A DNA stretch of 64,000 nt from Pseudomonadales bacterium. Lineage in GTDB: Bacteria > Pseudomonadota > Gammaproteobacteria > Pseudomonadales > Ketobacteraceae. The stretch covers positions 1 through 64,000 of the forward strand of contig PAPM01000037.1 of the NCBI GenBank assembly GCA_002708905.1, read 5' to 3'. Position 1 is the stretch's first letter; each line of letters opens with the position of its first letter. This document shows, in pieces, positions 8,049-16,544 of this stretch. Under the pieces are notes generated by a model. The model saw nothing but the letters and a program-made list of their open reading frames with translations. It did not search any database and was not told where the DNA came from. The position numbers and the translations under genes are program-made.

Positions 8049-8483
8049 TTACCAGGCTTTGTAAGGCAGGAACTTGCCGTTCATGGTAATGACCACCCGA
8101 TCCCCTTTGGGGTTTTCTTCTTTTTCCACTTCCATGGAAAAGTCGATGGCGCTCATGATGCCGTCACCGAATTTTTCCTGAATGACTTCTTTCAGGGTTT
8201 CCCCATACACGCCCACGATTTCGTAGAGACGATAAATCAGTGGGTCGGTGGGAACAGCTTGATCCCAGACCTTGGTGGGATATTTCTGCAGTTCGGTGCA
8301 GATCTCCGGGCTCAGGTCCAGTACACCGCAGAGGGCTTCGGCGCTGTCCTTCGGCATGCTGTTCATGCCCATGCAGGCCGATGTGGTCCAGACCGGTGAC
8401 ATGCCGATAGCCTTGCCAATGTCTTCCCAGCTCATTCCTTTAGCTTCTTTGGCAGCGATGATGGTTTTTGCCACTTCACTCAT
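8049..8483 (-). CDS. cynS: Cyanate hydratase (cyanase)
   Basis: This 144-residue protein matches cyanase throughout. The N-terminal helix-turn-helix-like part (MSWEDIGKAIGMSPVWTTSA) is followed by the catalytic domain with PLIYRLYEIVGVYGETLK and GDGIMSAIDFSMEVE. Active-site Arg85, Glu88 and Ser111 correspond to Arg96, Glu99 and Ser122 of the E. coli enzyme. It decomposes cyanate with bicarbonate to carbamate/ammonia and CO2 in the cytoplasm, detoxifying cyanate and yielding nitrogen. It is the last gene of the transporter operon, 20 bases after the ATPase gene. Confidence 0.97.
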   Translation of the reverse strand: MSEVAKTIIAAKEAKGMSWEDIGKAIGMSPVWTTSACMGMNSMPKDSAEALCGVLDLSPEICTELQKYPTKVWDQAVPTDPLIYRLYEIVGVYGETLKEVIQEKFGDGIMSAIDFSMEVEKEENPKGDRVVITMNGKFLPYKAW

Positions 8484-8503
8484 GACGATTCTCCTGATGT
8501 TGC

Positions 8504-9427
8504 TTATTGATTAACTGCAAGTGGGTGTTCGTTGTTTTGTGCTTGTACACTGTCTTCTGATATGGCTGCGTCGGGTGCAGAAGAAGTTTCCAAACCGGAC
8601 AGTGGGTTCACCTCTTTGGGTTTGCCGGAGGTGTCTTCCGGTTTTTCAGCAGACCGGTTCACCAGGAAGTTCACCAAATAGTTACGCAGCTGGTAGTATC
8701 CGGGTTGCTGGAAAATCGTGTTGCGTTGTCGCGGCCGGGGAATGTCCACTTTTACCGACTCCGCGATGGCGGCGTTGGGTCCGTTGGACATCAGAAAAAT
8801 CCGATCCGACAGCAGAATCGCTTCATCCACATCGTGGGTGATCATAAATACGGTCTGGTGGGTTTCACTCCAGATCTTCACCAGCTCTTCCTGAATTACA
8901 CCCCGGGTTAAGGCATCCAATGCGCCGAACGGTTCGTCCAGCAACAGTAATTCCGGTTGGGTGGCGAAGGCGCGGGCGATACTCACCCGTTGCCGCATGC
9001 CGCCGGATAGTTCCGATGGCTTGCGGTTGAGTGCGTGTTCCAGTCCCACCATGTTGAGAAAGCGGGTGCTGTGTTCCCGAACTTTGCTTTTGCTCCAGTC
9101 TTTCCAGCGCGCTTTGACGCCGAACTCCACGTTGCTGAGGGTGGATAGCCAGGGCAGCAGGCTGTAGTTCTGGAACACGACACCGCGTTCCAGGCTGGGG
9201 CCTTTCACTTCCTTCCCGTTCATGATGACGGCGCCGCCACTGGGATCATCCAGCCCGGCCAGGGTGTTCAGGATAGTGGATTTACCGCAACCGGAATGGC
9301 CGATAATGCAGACGAACTCGCCTTTATCCAGGGTAAAGTTCACGTCCTCATAAACGGTGAAGTCGTTACCTTCTTTAGTTGCATACACTTTCGCCAAGCC
9401 GCTGACTTCCAAAAATGCTTTTGACAT
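8504..9427 (-). CDS. Nitrate/cyanate-type ABC transporter ATP-binding protein
   Basis: This 307-residue ABC ATPase has Walker A GHSGCGKST (residues 43-51), Q-loop VVFQNYSLLPW, signature LSGGMRQRVSIARA and Walker B LLLLDEP followed by FGALDALTR. The sequence between them is typical of the NrtD/CynD/CmpD/TauB/SsuB group. About 50 residues after the ATPase core are low-complexity and rich in S, P and E, with no NrtC-like binding domain. Its position between permease and cyanase points to cyanate import. It starts nine bases after the permease stop. Confidence 0.9.
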   Translation of the reverse strand: MSKAFLEVSGLAKVYATKEGNDFTVYEDVNFTLDKGEFVCIIGHSGCGKSTILNTLAGLDDPSGGAVIMNGKEVKGPSLERGVVFQNYSLLPWLSTLSNVEFGVKARWKDWSKSKVREHSTRFLNMVGLEHALNRKPSELSGGMRQRVSIARAFATQPELLLLDEPFGALDALTRGVIQEELVKIWSETHQTVFMITHDVDEAILLSDRIFLMSNGPNAAIAESVKVDIPRPRQRNTIFQQPGYYQLRNYLVNFLVNRSAEKPEDTSGKPKEVNPLSGLETSSAPDAAISEDSVQAQNNEHPLAVNQ

Positions 9428-9435
9428 GTGGCCTC

Positions 9436-10266
9436 CTATTCGTTGTATTCAACCAGTTTTTGGGCGCGGGCTAAGGACAGGTCCAACAGCATGCCCACGC
9501 AACCGATCATCAGAATGGAAAAGATCACGCTGTTCAGATCCAGGTTGTTCCATTCGTTCCATACGTAGTAACCAATACCGGTGCCGCCCACTAACATTTC
9601 CGCCGCCACAATAACCAGCCAGGCGATACCGATGGAAATGCGCATGCCGGTGAGAATGGTGGGGGCTGCGGCCGGCAGGATGACCTGAAAGGCCGTGCGC
9701 AGTGCCGACAGCTCGTGGGTGCGTGCCACGTTAATCCAGTCGCCCCGCACATTGGCCACGCCAAAGGCGGTGTTGATTAACATTGGCCAGATGGAGCAGA
9801 TAAAGATCACGAAAATGGCTGAGGTTTCTGAATCCTGAATGATGAACAATGCCAAGGGCATCCAGGCCAGAGGAGAAATGGGGCGCAGAATCTGGATGAA
9901 AGGATTCAGCGCGTTGTACATCAGGGGTGACATGCCCACCACGAAACCGATGGGGATGGCGATCAGGGCTGCCAATACATAACCGGTTAACACCCGATAC
10001 AGAGAGTATGCCAGCTGAATGCCGATTCCCTTGTCGTTGGGACCCTTATCATAGAACGGGTCACTCAACTCACCCCAGGCGTGTTTGAGCACGTCGGAAG
10101 GCGGGGGGACCCGCGCTTCCTGGTCGGCTCCACCCATTAACATTTCGTATTCCGTCATCTCTGTGGATTTTTCGGGCGTCACGACAGCGGCTTCCCAGAC
10201 GCCGAACATCAGGACGGCCATCACGATCGACAGCAGGGCGGCACGAAATGGCATGGACTGAATCAT
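9436..10266 (-). CDS. Nitrate/cyanate-type ABC transporter permease
   Basis: This 276-residue inner-membrane protein has an N-terminal transmembrane helix, a short periplasmic segment containing PPSDVLKHAWGELSDPF, then about five more helices. The permease coupling (EAA-type) loop reads ARTHELSALRTAFQVILPAAAPTI, where the protein docks on the ATPase. This layout matches NrtB/CynB/SsuC permeases. Its ATG overlaps the stop of the binding-protein gene (TGATG on the coding strand), so translation is coupled. Confidence 0.9.
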   Translation of the reverse strand: MIQSMPFRAALLSIVMAVLMFGVWEAAVVTPEKSTEMTEYEMLMGGADQEARVPPPSDVLKHAWGELSDPFYDKGPNDKGIGIQLAYSLYRVLTGYVLAALIAIPIGFVVGMSPLMYNALNPFIQILRPISPLAWMPLALFIIQDSETSAIFVIFICSIWPMLINTAFGVANVRGDWINVARTHELSALRTAFQVILPAAAPTILTGMRISIGIAWLVIVAAEMLVGGTGIGYYVWNEWNNLDLNSVIFSILMIGCVGMLLDLSLARAQKLVEYNE

Positions 10267-11651
10267 CAGACTCTCCCGATGGCAAAACTCTTCACATATT
10301 CTTCAGGCTTGGTGTAATCAAACTCCTTGCCCATGATGGTGTAGTTGGCGTAGGTCTTACTTGGTGCGGTGTAACCCAGATCCTTCATGATCTTCTCGCA
10401 ATCCGATGCCAGATAAACCTGCTCCGCCACTGTCTTGTAATCCACATCACCTTCGATGTAACCCCAACGCTTCATCTGGGTGAGAATCCACACGGCCATG
10501 GAATGCCAGGGGAACGGATCAAAGTCGATACGATCCGGTACATTCTGTACCGAGCCCAGACCATCCGCGTAACGGCCGGTCAGTACCTGTTGAATAACCG
10601 GCACCGGCTGATTTAAATAGTTCTTCGGTGCAATCGCTTCGGAAATTTCCTTACGGTTATCCGGGTTGGAGGAGTACTGGGTGGCGTCGATGATGGATTT
10701 CAACAACGCGCCATAGGTGTTGGGGTTGGTCTCCGCAAATTCCTTACTGCAGGCAAAGGCGCAGCAGGGGTGACCTTCCCAGATGTCTTTGGTGAGAGTG
10801 TGGATGAAGCCCACTTTTTCCCACACAGCCCGTTGGTTGAATGGATCCGGAGACAGGTAGCCGTCCAGGTTGCCCGCCCGCAGGTTGGCGACCATCTCTG
10901 GTGGTGGCACTACTCGAATCTGAATGTCCTTATCCGGATCCAGACCGTGCTCAGCAACATAGTAGCGCAACAGGAAATTATGCATGGAGTAATCGAAAGG
11001 CACACCGAACTTGAAGCCTTTCCATTGCTTGGGATCTCGCTTGTCTTTGTGATCAACGTGCAGCACGATGGCCTGCCCATTGATATTTTCCACCGCCGGC
11101 ATGATGTAGGGTTCGGCAGTGGAACCGGCACCCAGGGTCATAGCCAGGGGCATTGGGGTCAGCATGTGCGAGGCGTCGTATTCTTTGGCCAGGGATTTAT
11201 CCCGCGCCACCGCCCAACCGGCGGTTTTGATCACGTCCACATCCAGGCCGTATTTGGAGTAGAAGCCCAGTGGGTGCGCCATGATGATCGGTGTGGCGCA
11301 AGTGATGGGAACAAAGCCCACGTTCAGTTTGGTTTTCTCCAGCTTGCCCATGGATTCTTTGAGGGCCGCTTTGGCTTCGTTCATGGGGAAGAAGGTGGAA
11401 AGCATCGCAGCAACCGTACCGCCCCCCAGCAAGCCCATAAACTGGCGCCGGCTGACGTCACTCTGATTGAACACGGCCCTTACCACGGCATTCTCAATCG
11501 CCCGGTCCATCATTTCTTCTGAGGACATGGGTGCTGCGGGCGTTGCCTCCTGCTGCTTGATGGCGCTGGCGCACTTTTGGCAGCTACATCCTGCTTCGTG
11601 GGTCAGGCTGGTGTTTGGATCGTATGGGTTTCCAAGACTTTTTACCGTCAT
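10266..11651 (-). CDS. Tat-exported nitrate/cyanate-type substrate-binding protein
   Basis: The ATG at 11651 (MTVKSLGNPYD, 461 residues) is preferred over an upstream in-frame start because GGGGGAGAG precedes it. Residues 20-30 contain GCSCQKC, three cysteines in a CxCxxC pattern. A twin-arginine signal SRRQFMGLLGGG (R68, R69) with a hydrophobic stretch follows, so the export signal has an unusually long n-region. The mature domain from about residue 105 (LNVGFVPITCATPIIMAHPLGFYSKYG) is the NrtA/CmpA type, ending in FDYTKPEEYVKSFAIG. Linkage to cynS suggests cyanate as ligand. A sigma54 promoter and three activator sites lie upstream. Confidence 0.88.
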   Translation of the reverse strand: MTVKSLGNPYDPNTSLTHEAGCSCQKCASAIKQQEATPAAPMSSEEMMDRAIENAVVRAVFNQSDVSRRQFMGLLGGGTVAAMLSTFFPMNEAKAALKESMGKLEKTKLNVGFVPITCATPIIMAHPLGFYSKYGLDVDVIKTAGWAVARDKSLAKEYDASHMLTPMPLAMTLGAGSTAEPYIMPAVENINGQAIVLHVDHKDKRDPKQWKGFKFGVPFDYSMHNFLLRYYVAEHGLDPDKDIQIRVVPPPEMVANLRAGNLDGYLSPDPFNQRAVWEKVGFIHTLTKDIWEGHPCCAFACSKEFAETNPNTYGALLKSIIDATQYSSNPDNRKEISEAIAPKNYLNQPVPVIQQVLTGRYADGLGSVQNVPDRIDFDPFPWHSMAVWILTQMKRWGYIEGDVDYKTVAEQVYLASDCEKIMKDLGYTAPSKTYANYTIMGKEFDYTKPEEYVKSFAIGRV

Positions 11652-11776
11652 TTCTGACTCTCCCCCGGAGTGGTTGGTGAAACTGTGCAGAACGGTGATG
11701 CCTGCACCATTACGGATCAGAAGTTGCAAAAAATGGTGCCTTTATGGCTCGGCGCCTTCATTGTCACTGTTACAAG

Positions 11777-11791
11777 GCACGCTTTGTGCCA
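11777..11791 (-). promoter_or_regulatory. Sigma54 -24/-12 promoter for the cyanate operon
   Basis: Read on the reverse strand, TGGCACAAAGCGTGC has the invariant GG and GC exactly ten bases apart and the strong TGGCAC half of the sigma54 consensus; the -12 half (GTGC) is weaker. Transcription would start near 11765, about 114 bases before the binding-protein ATG. A second candidate at 11726-11740 has a better -12 box (TTGCA) but spacing one base too long. The divergent sigma54 activator gene supports this call. Confidence 0.7.
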
Positions 11792-11861
11792 ATCTGAATA
11801 GGAAGGTTCTTTGTTAAATAAAAACAATAGCTTGTGGTTTTTGAGTGAGGTGAGCAAAGTC

Positions 11862-11877
11862 TTACGCAAATGCGTAA
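11862..11877. promoter_or_regulatory. Activator site 1: palindrome TTACGC-AAAT-GCGTAA
   Basis: This is a perfect 6-4-6 inverted repeat, about 100 bases upstream of the predicted cyanate-operon start. The position and repetition fit an enhancer (UAS) for the adjacent Fis-type sigma54 activator. Confidence 0.7.
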
Positions 11878-11878
11878 A

Positions 11879-11894
11879 TTACTCGGATGCGTAA
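11879..11894. promoter_or_regulatory. Activator site 2: palindrome TTACTC-GGAT-GCGTAA
   Basis: This has the same 6-4-6 layout as its neighbours, with one mismatch in the left arm (TTACTC for TTACGC). It starts 17 bases after the start of site 1. Confidence 0.62.
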
Positions 11895-11901
11895 TAATTT
11901 T

Positions 11902-11917
11902 TTACGCGAATGCGTAA
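11902..11917. promoter_or_regulatory. Activator site 3: palindrome TTACGC-GAAT-GCGTAA
   Basis: This is a perfect inverted repeat starting exactly 40 bases from site 1, close to four helical turns, so sites 1 and 3 face the same side of the DNA. It is 50 bases before the regulator ATG and could also serve autoregulation. Confidence 0.7.
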
Positions 11918-11967
11918 TTGGCATGGGCCTTGATTCATCCCGCTAAACACAGCTTTACGGGTGATGC

Positions 11968-13917
11968 ATGGAAACCAAAACAGAACTGTTGTTCCGCGGA
12001 TTGAATGCCAGTGATATGGCGGTGATGTGTGTTGATCCGCTGGCTGATCTGGTGCTGGAATGCAATGAAACCCTGTTGGAGTTGACCGGTTTCTCCCGCG
12101 ACCAGATCTCCGCCATGCCGGTGTCCATCCTGTTCGCCAATCAGTTTCCCAGCCTGGTGGCGTTCAGCCAGGCCTGTATCGAAAAGAAGAACAGCTACAC
12201 CAACGAGTTGAACCTGATCTGTGCCGATGATGGCACCCGGCCGGTGGAAGTGTACGGCTCCGCGTTTGAGGAACACGGCCGCACACTGTTGCTGTTCACG
12301 TTGTTCGATACCCATTATTGCCACAAGCTGCGCCTGGATGCCGATGCCACCCGTTACCACCGCGGTGGCTTGATGGAGTGGAAGCGCATTGAAGAGGTGT
12401 TCTCCGAATTCGAACGGGAAAACCAGTTGATCCTCAATGCGGCGGGGGAAGGTATTTACGGTGTCAACACCGAAGGCGTCACTACCTTTCTCAATCCGGC
12501 TGCGGAAAAAATGCTGGGTTACAGCGCGGCGGAACTGGTGGGGCGCAATGCCCATGAATACATTCATCACAGTCATGAAGACGGTTCCTGTTACCAGATG
12601 AACTACTGCCCGATCTTTGCCGCCTTTCACGACGGAGTGGTGCACCAGGTGGGGGATGAGGTGTTCTGGCGCAAGGACGGTTCCTCGTTTCCGGTGGAAT
12701 ACACCAGCACACCCATTGAAGACCAGGGCCGTGTGGTGGGTGCCGTGGTGTTGTTCCGGGATGTCAGTGAACGGCGGGAAGCCGACCGGCGTTTGCGCGC
12801 GGCGTTATCGGAAGTGGAAAGCCTCAAGCGTCGTTTGGAACTGGAAAACGCCTATCTGCAGGAAGAGATTCGTTCTGAGCACAACTACCGTGAAATTGTT
12901 GGCCGCAGCAATGCCATTCGCAATACCATCGCCCAAATTGAATTGGTGGCACCCACCGATGCCAACGTGCTGATCACCGGCGAATCGGGCACCGGTAAAG
13001 AGTTGTTGGCCCGTGCCATTCATGAAGCCAGTGAGCGGCGCACCCGCCCCCTGATCCGGGTGAACTGTGCCGCCATTCCCCGTGATCTGTTTGAAAGCGA
13101 ATTCTTTGGTCATGTGAAAGGGGCGTTTACCGGCGCCACCAGTGATCGTATCGGCCGCTTTGAGTTGGCCGACGGCGGCACCCTGTTCCTGGACGAAGTG
13201 GGGGAAATACCCCTGGAATTACAGGGTAAACTGCTGCGGGTGTTGCAGGAAAAACAATTCGAGCGGGTGGGGGACACCCAGACCCGGGGTGTGGATGTGC
13301 GGGTGATTGCTGCCACCAACCGGGATTTGAAAGCGGACGTGAGTGATCATCGCTTCCGGGAGGATTTGTATTTCCGCCTGAATGTATTCCCTATTGAATC
13401 GGCACCGTTGCGTAAACGCAGTGAAGATATTCCGTTGTTGGCCACCTACTTTATTGAGAAAGCCTGCCGCAAGCAGAACAAGCCGGTGCTGCCGTTGTCC
13501 ATCGCCGATGTGCGTCGACTGCAGGCCTACAATTGGCCCGGTAATATTCGTGAACTGGAAAACGTGATTGAGCGGGCGGTGATCGTGTCCGGTACCGGCA
13601 AGTTGAGAATTGATGTGCCGGAGTTGACCAACTCGCTGTTACCCTCGGAAACCCTGTCTGAGCAGCAGGAAGTCGGGAGCAAGTTGGTAAAAACGGAAGA
13701 TCAACGTCGTGCCGAGGAGCGGGCCAACCTGATCAGTGCGTTAAAACAATGCGGCGGCAAGGTGTCGGGTCGTGATGGGGCCGCCCGCTTGTTGGGGATG
13801 AGGCCGACCACCTTGTATTCCCGCATTCAACGCTGGCGCATTGATGTGACTGCGTTCAAGAACCAGAATAGGGATGTATCGTCTGGCGCCGAATCAAACC
13901 TGCGGGCCATTGGCTAG
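11968..13917 (+). CDS. PAS-domain sigma54-dependent transcriptional activator (cyanate operon regulator)
   Basis: This 649-residue enhancer-binding protein has two PAS domains (about residues 6-110 and 150-260; the second has [21 protein letters not shown]) and a short coiled coil ([16 protein letters not shown]). The AAA+ domain carries Walker A GESGTGKE near 338, the sigma54-contact loop GAFTGA near 385 and Walker [14 protein letters not shown] Fis-type helix-turn-helix ([20 protein letters not shown]) ends the protein. It lacks a receiver domain, so the PAS domains probably sense the signal directly. It is divergent from the cyanate operon and probably binds the three palindromes between them. 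Its 3' end overlaps the convergent SlyD-like gene by 24 bases. Confidence 0.93.
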   Translation: METKTELLFRGLNASDMAVMCVDPLADLVLECNETLLELTGFSRDQISAMPVSILFANQFPSLVAFSQACIEKKNSYTNELNLICADDGTRPVEVYGSAFEEHGRTLLLFTLFDTHYCHKLRLDADATRYHRGGLMEWKRIEEVFSEFERENQLILNAAGEGIYGVNTEGVTTFLNPAAEKMLGYSAAELVGRNAHEYIHHSHEDGSCYQMNYCPIFAAFHDGVVHQVGDEVFWRKDGSSFPVEYTSTPIEDQGRVVGAVVLFRDVSERREADRRLRAALSEVESLKRRLELENAYLQEEIRSEHNYREIVGRSNAIRNTIAQIELVAPTDANVLITGESGTGKELLARAIHEASERRTRPLIRVNCAAIPRDLFESEFFGHVKGAFTGATSDRIGRFELADGGTLFLDEVGEIPLELQGKLLRVLQEKQFERVGDTQTRGVDVRVIAATNRDLKADVSDHRFREDLYFRLNVFPIESAPLRKRSEDIPLLATYFIEKACRKQNKPVLPLSIADVRRLQAYNWPGNIRELENVIERAVIVSGTGKLRIDVPELTNSLLPSETLSEQQEVGSKLVKTEDQRRAEERANLISALKQCGGKVSGRDGAARLLGMRPTTLYSRIQRWRIDVTAFKNQNRDVSSGAESNLRAIG

Positions 13918-14373
13918 CTCCTCTGGGCTGGCATCCCGCACGTTGCGAATCTCAGCGCTGAATTGCAGGGTCTTGCCGGCATAGGCATGATTGCCATCGA
14001 CGGTGATGCTGTGCTCATCCATATTCACAATGCGCACCGGAACCGGACCGTCTTCGGTTTCGGCAGTGATCTGCATGCCGATTTCCAAGCCATCTTCGTG
14101 AGCTTCCTGGCCATTTAGCAGACTGCGGGGCACGGTCTGCAGTAACGCTTCATCCCGTGGGCCGTAGCCGTAGGCCGGTGGCACCAACGCTTCTACCTTG
14201 TCGCCAATGGTTTTGCCTGCCAGTGCTTGCTCAAAGCCTTTCGGCATCTGATTTTGCCCGTGAATGTACAGCATGGGCAGCAGGCCGACGGTGGTTTCCA
14301 GTAGTTCGCCATCCTGGTCGTGGATAGTGATATGCAGGGAGACCAGCTTATTGTTTTGGATGGTATCGGGCAT
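13894..14373 (-). CDS. SlyD-like FKBP-type peptidyl-prolyl isomerase
   Basis: This 159-residue protein matches the SlyD/FkpB group. It has an FKBP half-domain ([58 protein letters not shown]), then an inserted IF chaperone domain ([51 protein letters not shown]). The histidine-rich metal-binding tail of E. coli SlyD is absent; the protein ends soon after the isomerase fold. It acts in the cytoplasm on folding proline peptide bonds. It has no functional tie to the neighbouring regulator, only convergence. Confidence 0.9.
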   Translation of the reverse strand: MPDTIQNNKLVSLHITIHDQDGELLETTVGLLPMLYIHGQNQMPKGFEQALAGKTIGDKVEALVPPAYGYGPRDEALLQTVPRSLLNGQEAHEDGLEIGMQITAETEDGPVPVRIVNMDEHSITVDGNHAYAGKTLQFSAEIRNVRDASPEELANGPQV

Positions 14374-14400
14374 GATGTGTCTGCGTGTCGAAGAAATAAA

Positions 14401-14430
14401 AAAGGGCGAATGGTTTCGCCCTTTTTTTTA
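14401..14430 (-). terminator. Rho-independent terminator after the DUF1569 gene
   Basis: GGGCGAA-TGG-TTTCGCCC forms a 7-8 bp stem, flanked by A-runs on one side and T-runs on the other, so it can work in both directions. On the reverse strand it lies 13 bases past the DUF1569 stop and is followed by TTTTTTATTT. Confidence 0.85.
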
Positions 14431-14442
14431 GCCTGAACCTGA

Positions 14443-15021
14443 TCAGTAGGTCAAGCTGGAGAAGTGATCGGCCATGTGGAAAGCATTGGCCAGTTCCCAT
14501 TCACGGTAGTTCAGGTTGCCATAGGCAAAGTGGGGAAACAGCTCACCACTGAAATTCTGGAAATCACTGATCGCGTTTCGAATGCGCAGAAAGGCCTCCG
14601 GCAGCGGGCCGTCATCGGCAATTTCAGGGCCTGGCACCGGTGCGGAGAGGTTGTGGCTCATAAAGCCTTGGGCGATGAAGGTCTGGAAGGCAACATACTG
14701 TACCGCTTGCTGAGCTGGCGGATCGGTTTCCGGGAAGCCGAACATGGCGCCTTCGCAGGTCTTGGCCAGGTGGTTGAGCACCTTATAGAGAGACCATTCC
14801 TGCTGCATCTCCAGGGTGTCCAGATTGTTTTCGATTTGGGCCAGTTCAATCAGGGCGTCATTCAGGTTATCAAAACGCAAACCACGTCCGTTGTTGCTGC
14901 ATCCGGCCAGGGAACCCAGCCCGGCAGCGGCAGCCACTCCCACAGAAAGGCGTAAAAAACTTTTGCGGCTCATGGTGCTGGGTGCAGGCAGGCCTTCTAA
15001 CCCGTTGTTTTTATTGTTCAT
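14443..15021 (-). CDS. DUF1569 (DinB-like) lipoprotein with Tat-like signal
   Basis: This 192-residue protein has an N-terminal signal (MSRKSFLRLSVGVAAAAGLG) with an RK-type twin-basic motif and a lipobox LAGC (Cys41), so it is probably an exported lipoprotein. The rest matches the DUF1569 group of the DinB metal-binding four-helix fold: SLYKVLNHLAKTCEGAMFGFP holds the first histidine and ANAFHMADHFSSLTY the C-terminal ones. The reaction is unknown. It is a single-gene unit with its own terminator. Confidence 0.72.
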   Translation of the reverse strand: MNNKNNGLEGLPAPSTMSRKSFLRLSVGVAAAAGLGSLAGCSNNGRGLRFDNLNDALIELAQIENNLDTLEMQQEWSLYKVLNHLAKTCEGAMFGFPETDPPAQQAVQYVAFQTFIAQGFMSHNLSAPVPGPEIADDGPLPEAFLRIRNAISDFQNFSGELFPHFAYGNLNYREWELANAFHMADHFSSLTY

Positions 15022-15160
15022 GTCTCACTCTCTACTGGCTTGGTCTTAGGGGGAAAGAACAGTTGTGACAGCTGTGATGTTGAATTATAAAGGTGAGCAT
15101 GGAGAAAAAGCGCCCGTCCATAGGGATGGGTAACCTTGATATGGTAATAAGGCGGTGTTC

Positions 15161-16126
15161 ATGATCCGAACCCAATGGTGGCAAAACGGTGCAGTGCAGA
15201 CAGGAGGTCAGGAGCAGATCAGTCAGTGGCAAAGCCAGGGCGGCACGATCTGGATTGACCTGGAAGGGGAGCCGGAGGCGCAGGAAAAAGCATTTTTGAC
15301 CGGATTAGGCTGCCATATATTGGCGGTGCAGGATGCCCAGCGCACCCGTCATCCACCCAAGTTCGAGGATTTCGATACCAACACCTTTGTTATCTACCGC
15401 GGCTTTTCGCAGTTTGATGAAGATATATCGGTGCGTCATGTGCAGGTATCGTTTTTTATCGGCGCGACCTATCTGATCACCCGCCGTAACGGCACCTCCA
15501 TCGGCGTGGAAAGTTTGTGGAATGCGCCGGAGGATCTGGAACGCTATCTAAACACCCCGGCCATACTTTTTACCCGGATTGTGAACCAGTCCCTGGGCCA
15601 GTACATCAAGCGCATGCTGGAACTGGAAGACAACATCAGCCGCATGGAAGACGAAATGCTGGATGATCCCACCGACCAGTTGATGCAGCGGTTTGTGTCC
15701 TATCGCTCCCGGCTGCGTAAGTTGAATCGGGTGTTCAGCTATCACGAGAAAGTGTTCGCTGCAATCATGAAGGAATCCACCGCAGTTCTGGATATGTCCG
15801 ACGCGGCCATCTATCACTCCGTGCAGGACGTGTATGACAAGTGTGAGCGTCTGGACAGCTTGGGTACTTTATTCTACGAACAGTGCGGGGATTTGATTGA
15901 AGGTTATATTTCCCTGACGTCCCATCAACTGAATAAAACCATGCAGGCATTGACGGTGATTACGGCGATCTTTGTGCCGTTGGGATTGCTGTCCGGTATT
16001 TACGGCATGAACTTCGAAAATATGCCGGAGCTGCATTCCCGCTATGGTTACTATATTTTGCTGAGCGTGATGGCCACGGTGGCCGTGACCTTGCTGGTAT
16101 TCTTCCGGCGTCGGCGTTGGTTATAG
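15161..16126 (+). CDS. CorA/ZntB-family divalent metal ion transporter
   Basis: This protein of about 321 residues has a large cytoplasmic domain with a long helix (IKRMLELEDNISRMEDEML), then two C-terminal transmembrane helices. The first ends in the family signature YGMNFENMPE, where GMN forms the pore mouth; the second is YYILLSVMATVAVTLLVFF, followed by RRRRWL. The soluble domain (LEDNISRMEDEMLDDPTDQ, TLFYEQCGDLIEGYISL) resembles ZntB more than CorA, so Zn2+ or Mg2+ is possible. The ATG at 15161 has AAGG eight bases upstream; an in-frame GTG at 15155 is less well placed. Confidence 0.88.
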   Translation: MIRTQWWQNGAVQTGGQEQISQWQSQGGTIWIDLEGEPEAQEKAFLTGLGCHILAVQDAQRTRHPPKFEDFDTNTFVIYRGFSQFDEDISVRHVQVSFFIGATYLITRRNGTSIGVESLWNAPEDLERYLNTPAILFTRIVNQSLGQYIKRMLELEDNISRMEDEMLDDPTDQLMQRFVSYRSRLRKLNRVFSYHEKVFAAIMKESTAVLDMSDAAIYHSVQDVYDKCERLDSLGTLFYEQCGDLIEGYISLTSHQLNKTMQALTVITAIFVPLGLLSGIYGMNFENMPELHSRYGYYILLSVMATVAVTLLVFFRRRRWL

Positions 16127-16131
16127 CGAAG

Positions 16132-16446
16132 TTATTTATCGTGCTTCACGGCATAGGCTAACAGCTCTTCCGCTACTTTCTCCCGAATGGCATTCTGGTC
16201 TTTCGGGTCGAGCCCGTACTTTTCCGCCAGTATGGCAAAGTCCTCGGCTTTCAGTGACACGGTGAGCCGGGGTCGCACCGGCTTTTTGTTGTAAGGCAAG
16301 CCCAGGATTTTGCGGATCTGGTCCGGTGGGTTGAGATTGCTGTCCAGGGCCGCCTGCTTGATGACGCGTTGCGCCTCGGCGGACACGTCGAATGCCACTT
16401 GCACTGCTTTAATCGCCTGTTGTTCTTTTTGCCAACGTTCGTTCAT
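16132..16446 (-). CDS. Small ribbon-helix-helix-like protein, possible regulator
   Basis: I do not recognise a family for this 104-residue basic protein. Residues 56-104 (RPRLTVSLKAEDFAILAEKYG then an acidic helix) have the strand-helix-helix rhythm of MetJ/Arc repressors, but the fold is inferred only from pattern. The first half is helical (RWQKEQQAIKAVQVAFDVSAEAQRVI). The ATG at 16446 is preferred over an upstream in-frame start because an AGG-type site sits just before it. It follows pspA on the same strand, behind a hairpin with a duplicated arm. It could control the stress locus, but nothing proves it. Confidence 0.5.
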   Translation of the reverse strand: MNERWQKEQQAIKAVQVAFDVSAEAQRVIKQAALDSNLNPPDQIRKILGLPYNKKPVRPRLTVSLKAEDFAILAEKYGLDPKDQNAIREKVAEELLAYAVKHDK

Positions 16447-16468
16447 TCTGCTACCTGTCTTACCACGC

Positions 16469-16501
16469 AAAAAGCGCGATACCACACGCAATGGTATCGC
16501 G
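16469..16501 (-). terminator. Rho-independent terminator of pspA with a duplicated arm
   Basis: On the reverse strand, CGCGATACC-N9-GGTATCGCG forms a 9-bp stem followed by CTTTTT, a classic terminator 44 bases after the pspA stop. A second copy of the upstream arm lies at 16504-16512, so the downstream arm can pair with either. The same bases could also be a DNA operator for the small gene that follows. Confidence 0.72.
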
Positions 16502-16544
16502 TTGGTATCGCGTTAAGAGTGCCGTAATCCGCTTGGAGAGGGGA

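Noticed and set aside
11919-11934. Forward-strand TGGCATG-N4-TTGAT as a sigma54 promoter for the activator gene
   Set aside because: The -12 GC is replaced by GA, which normally abolishes sigma54 recognition.
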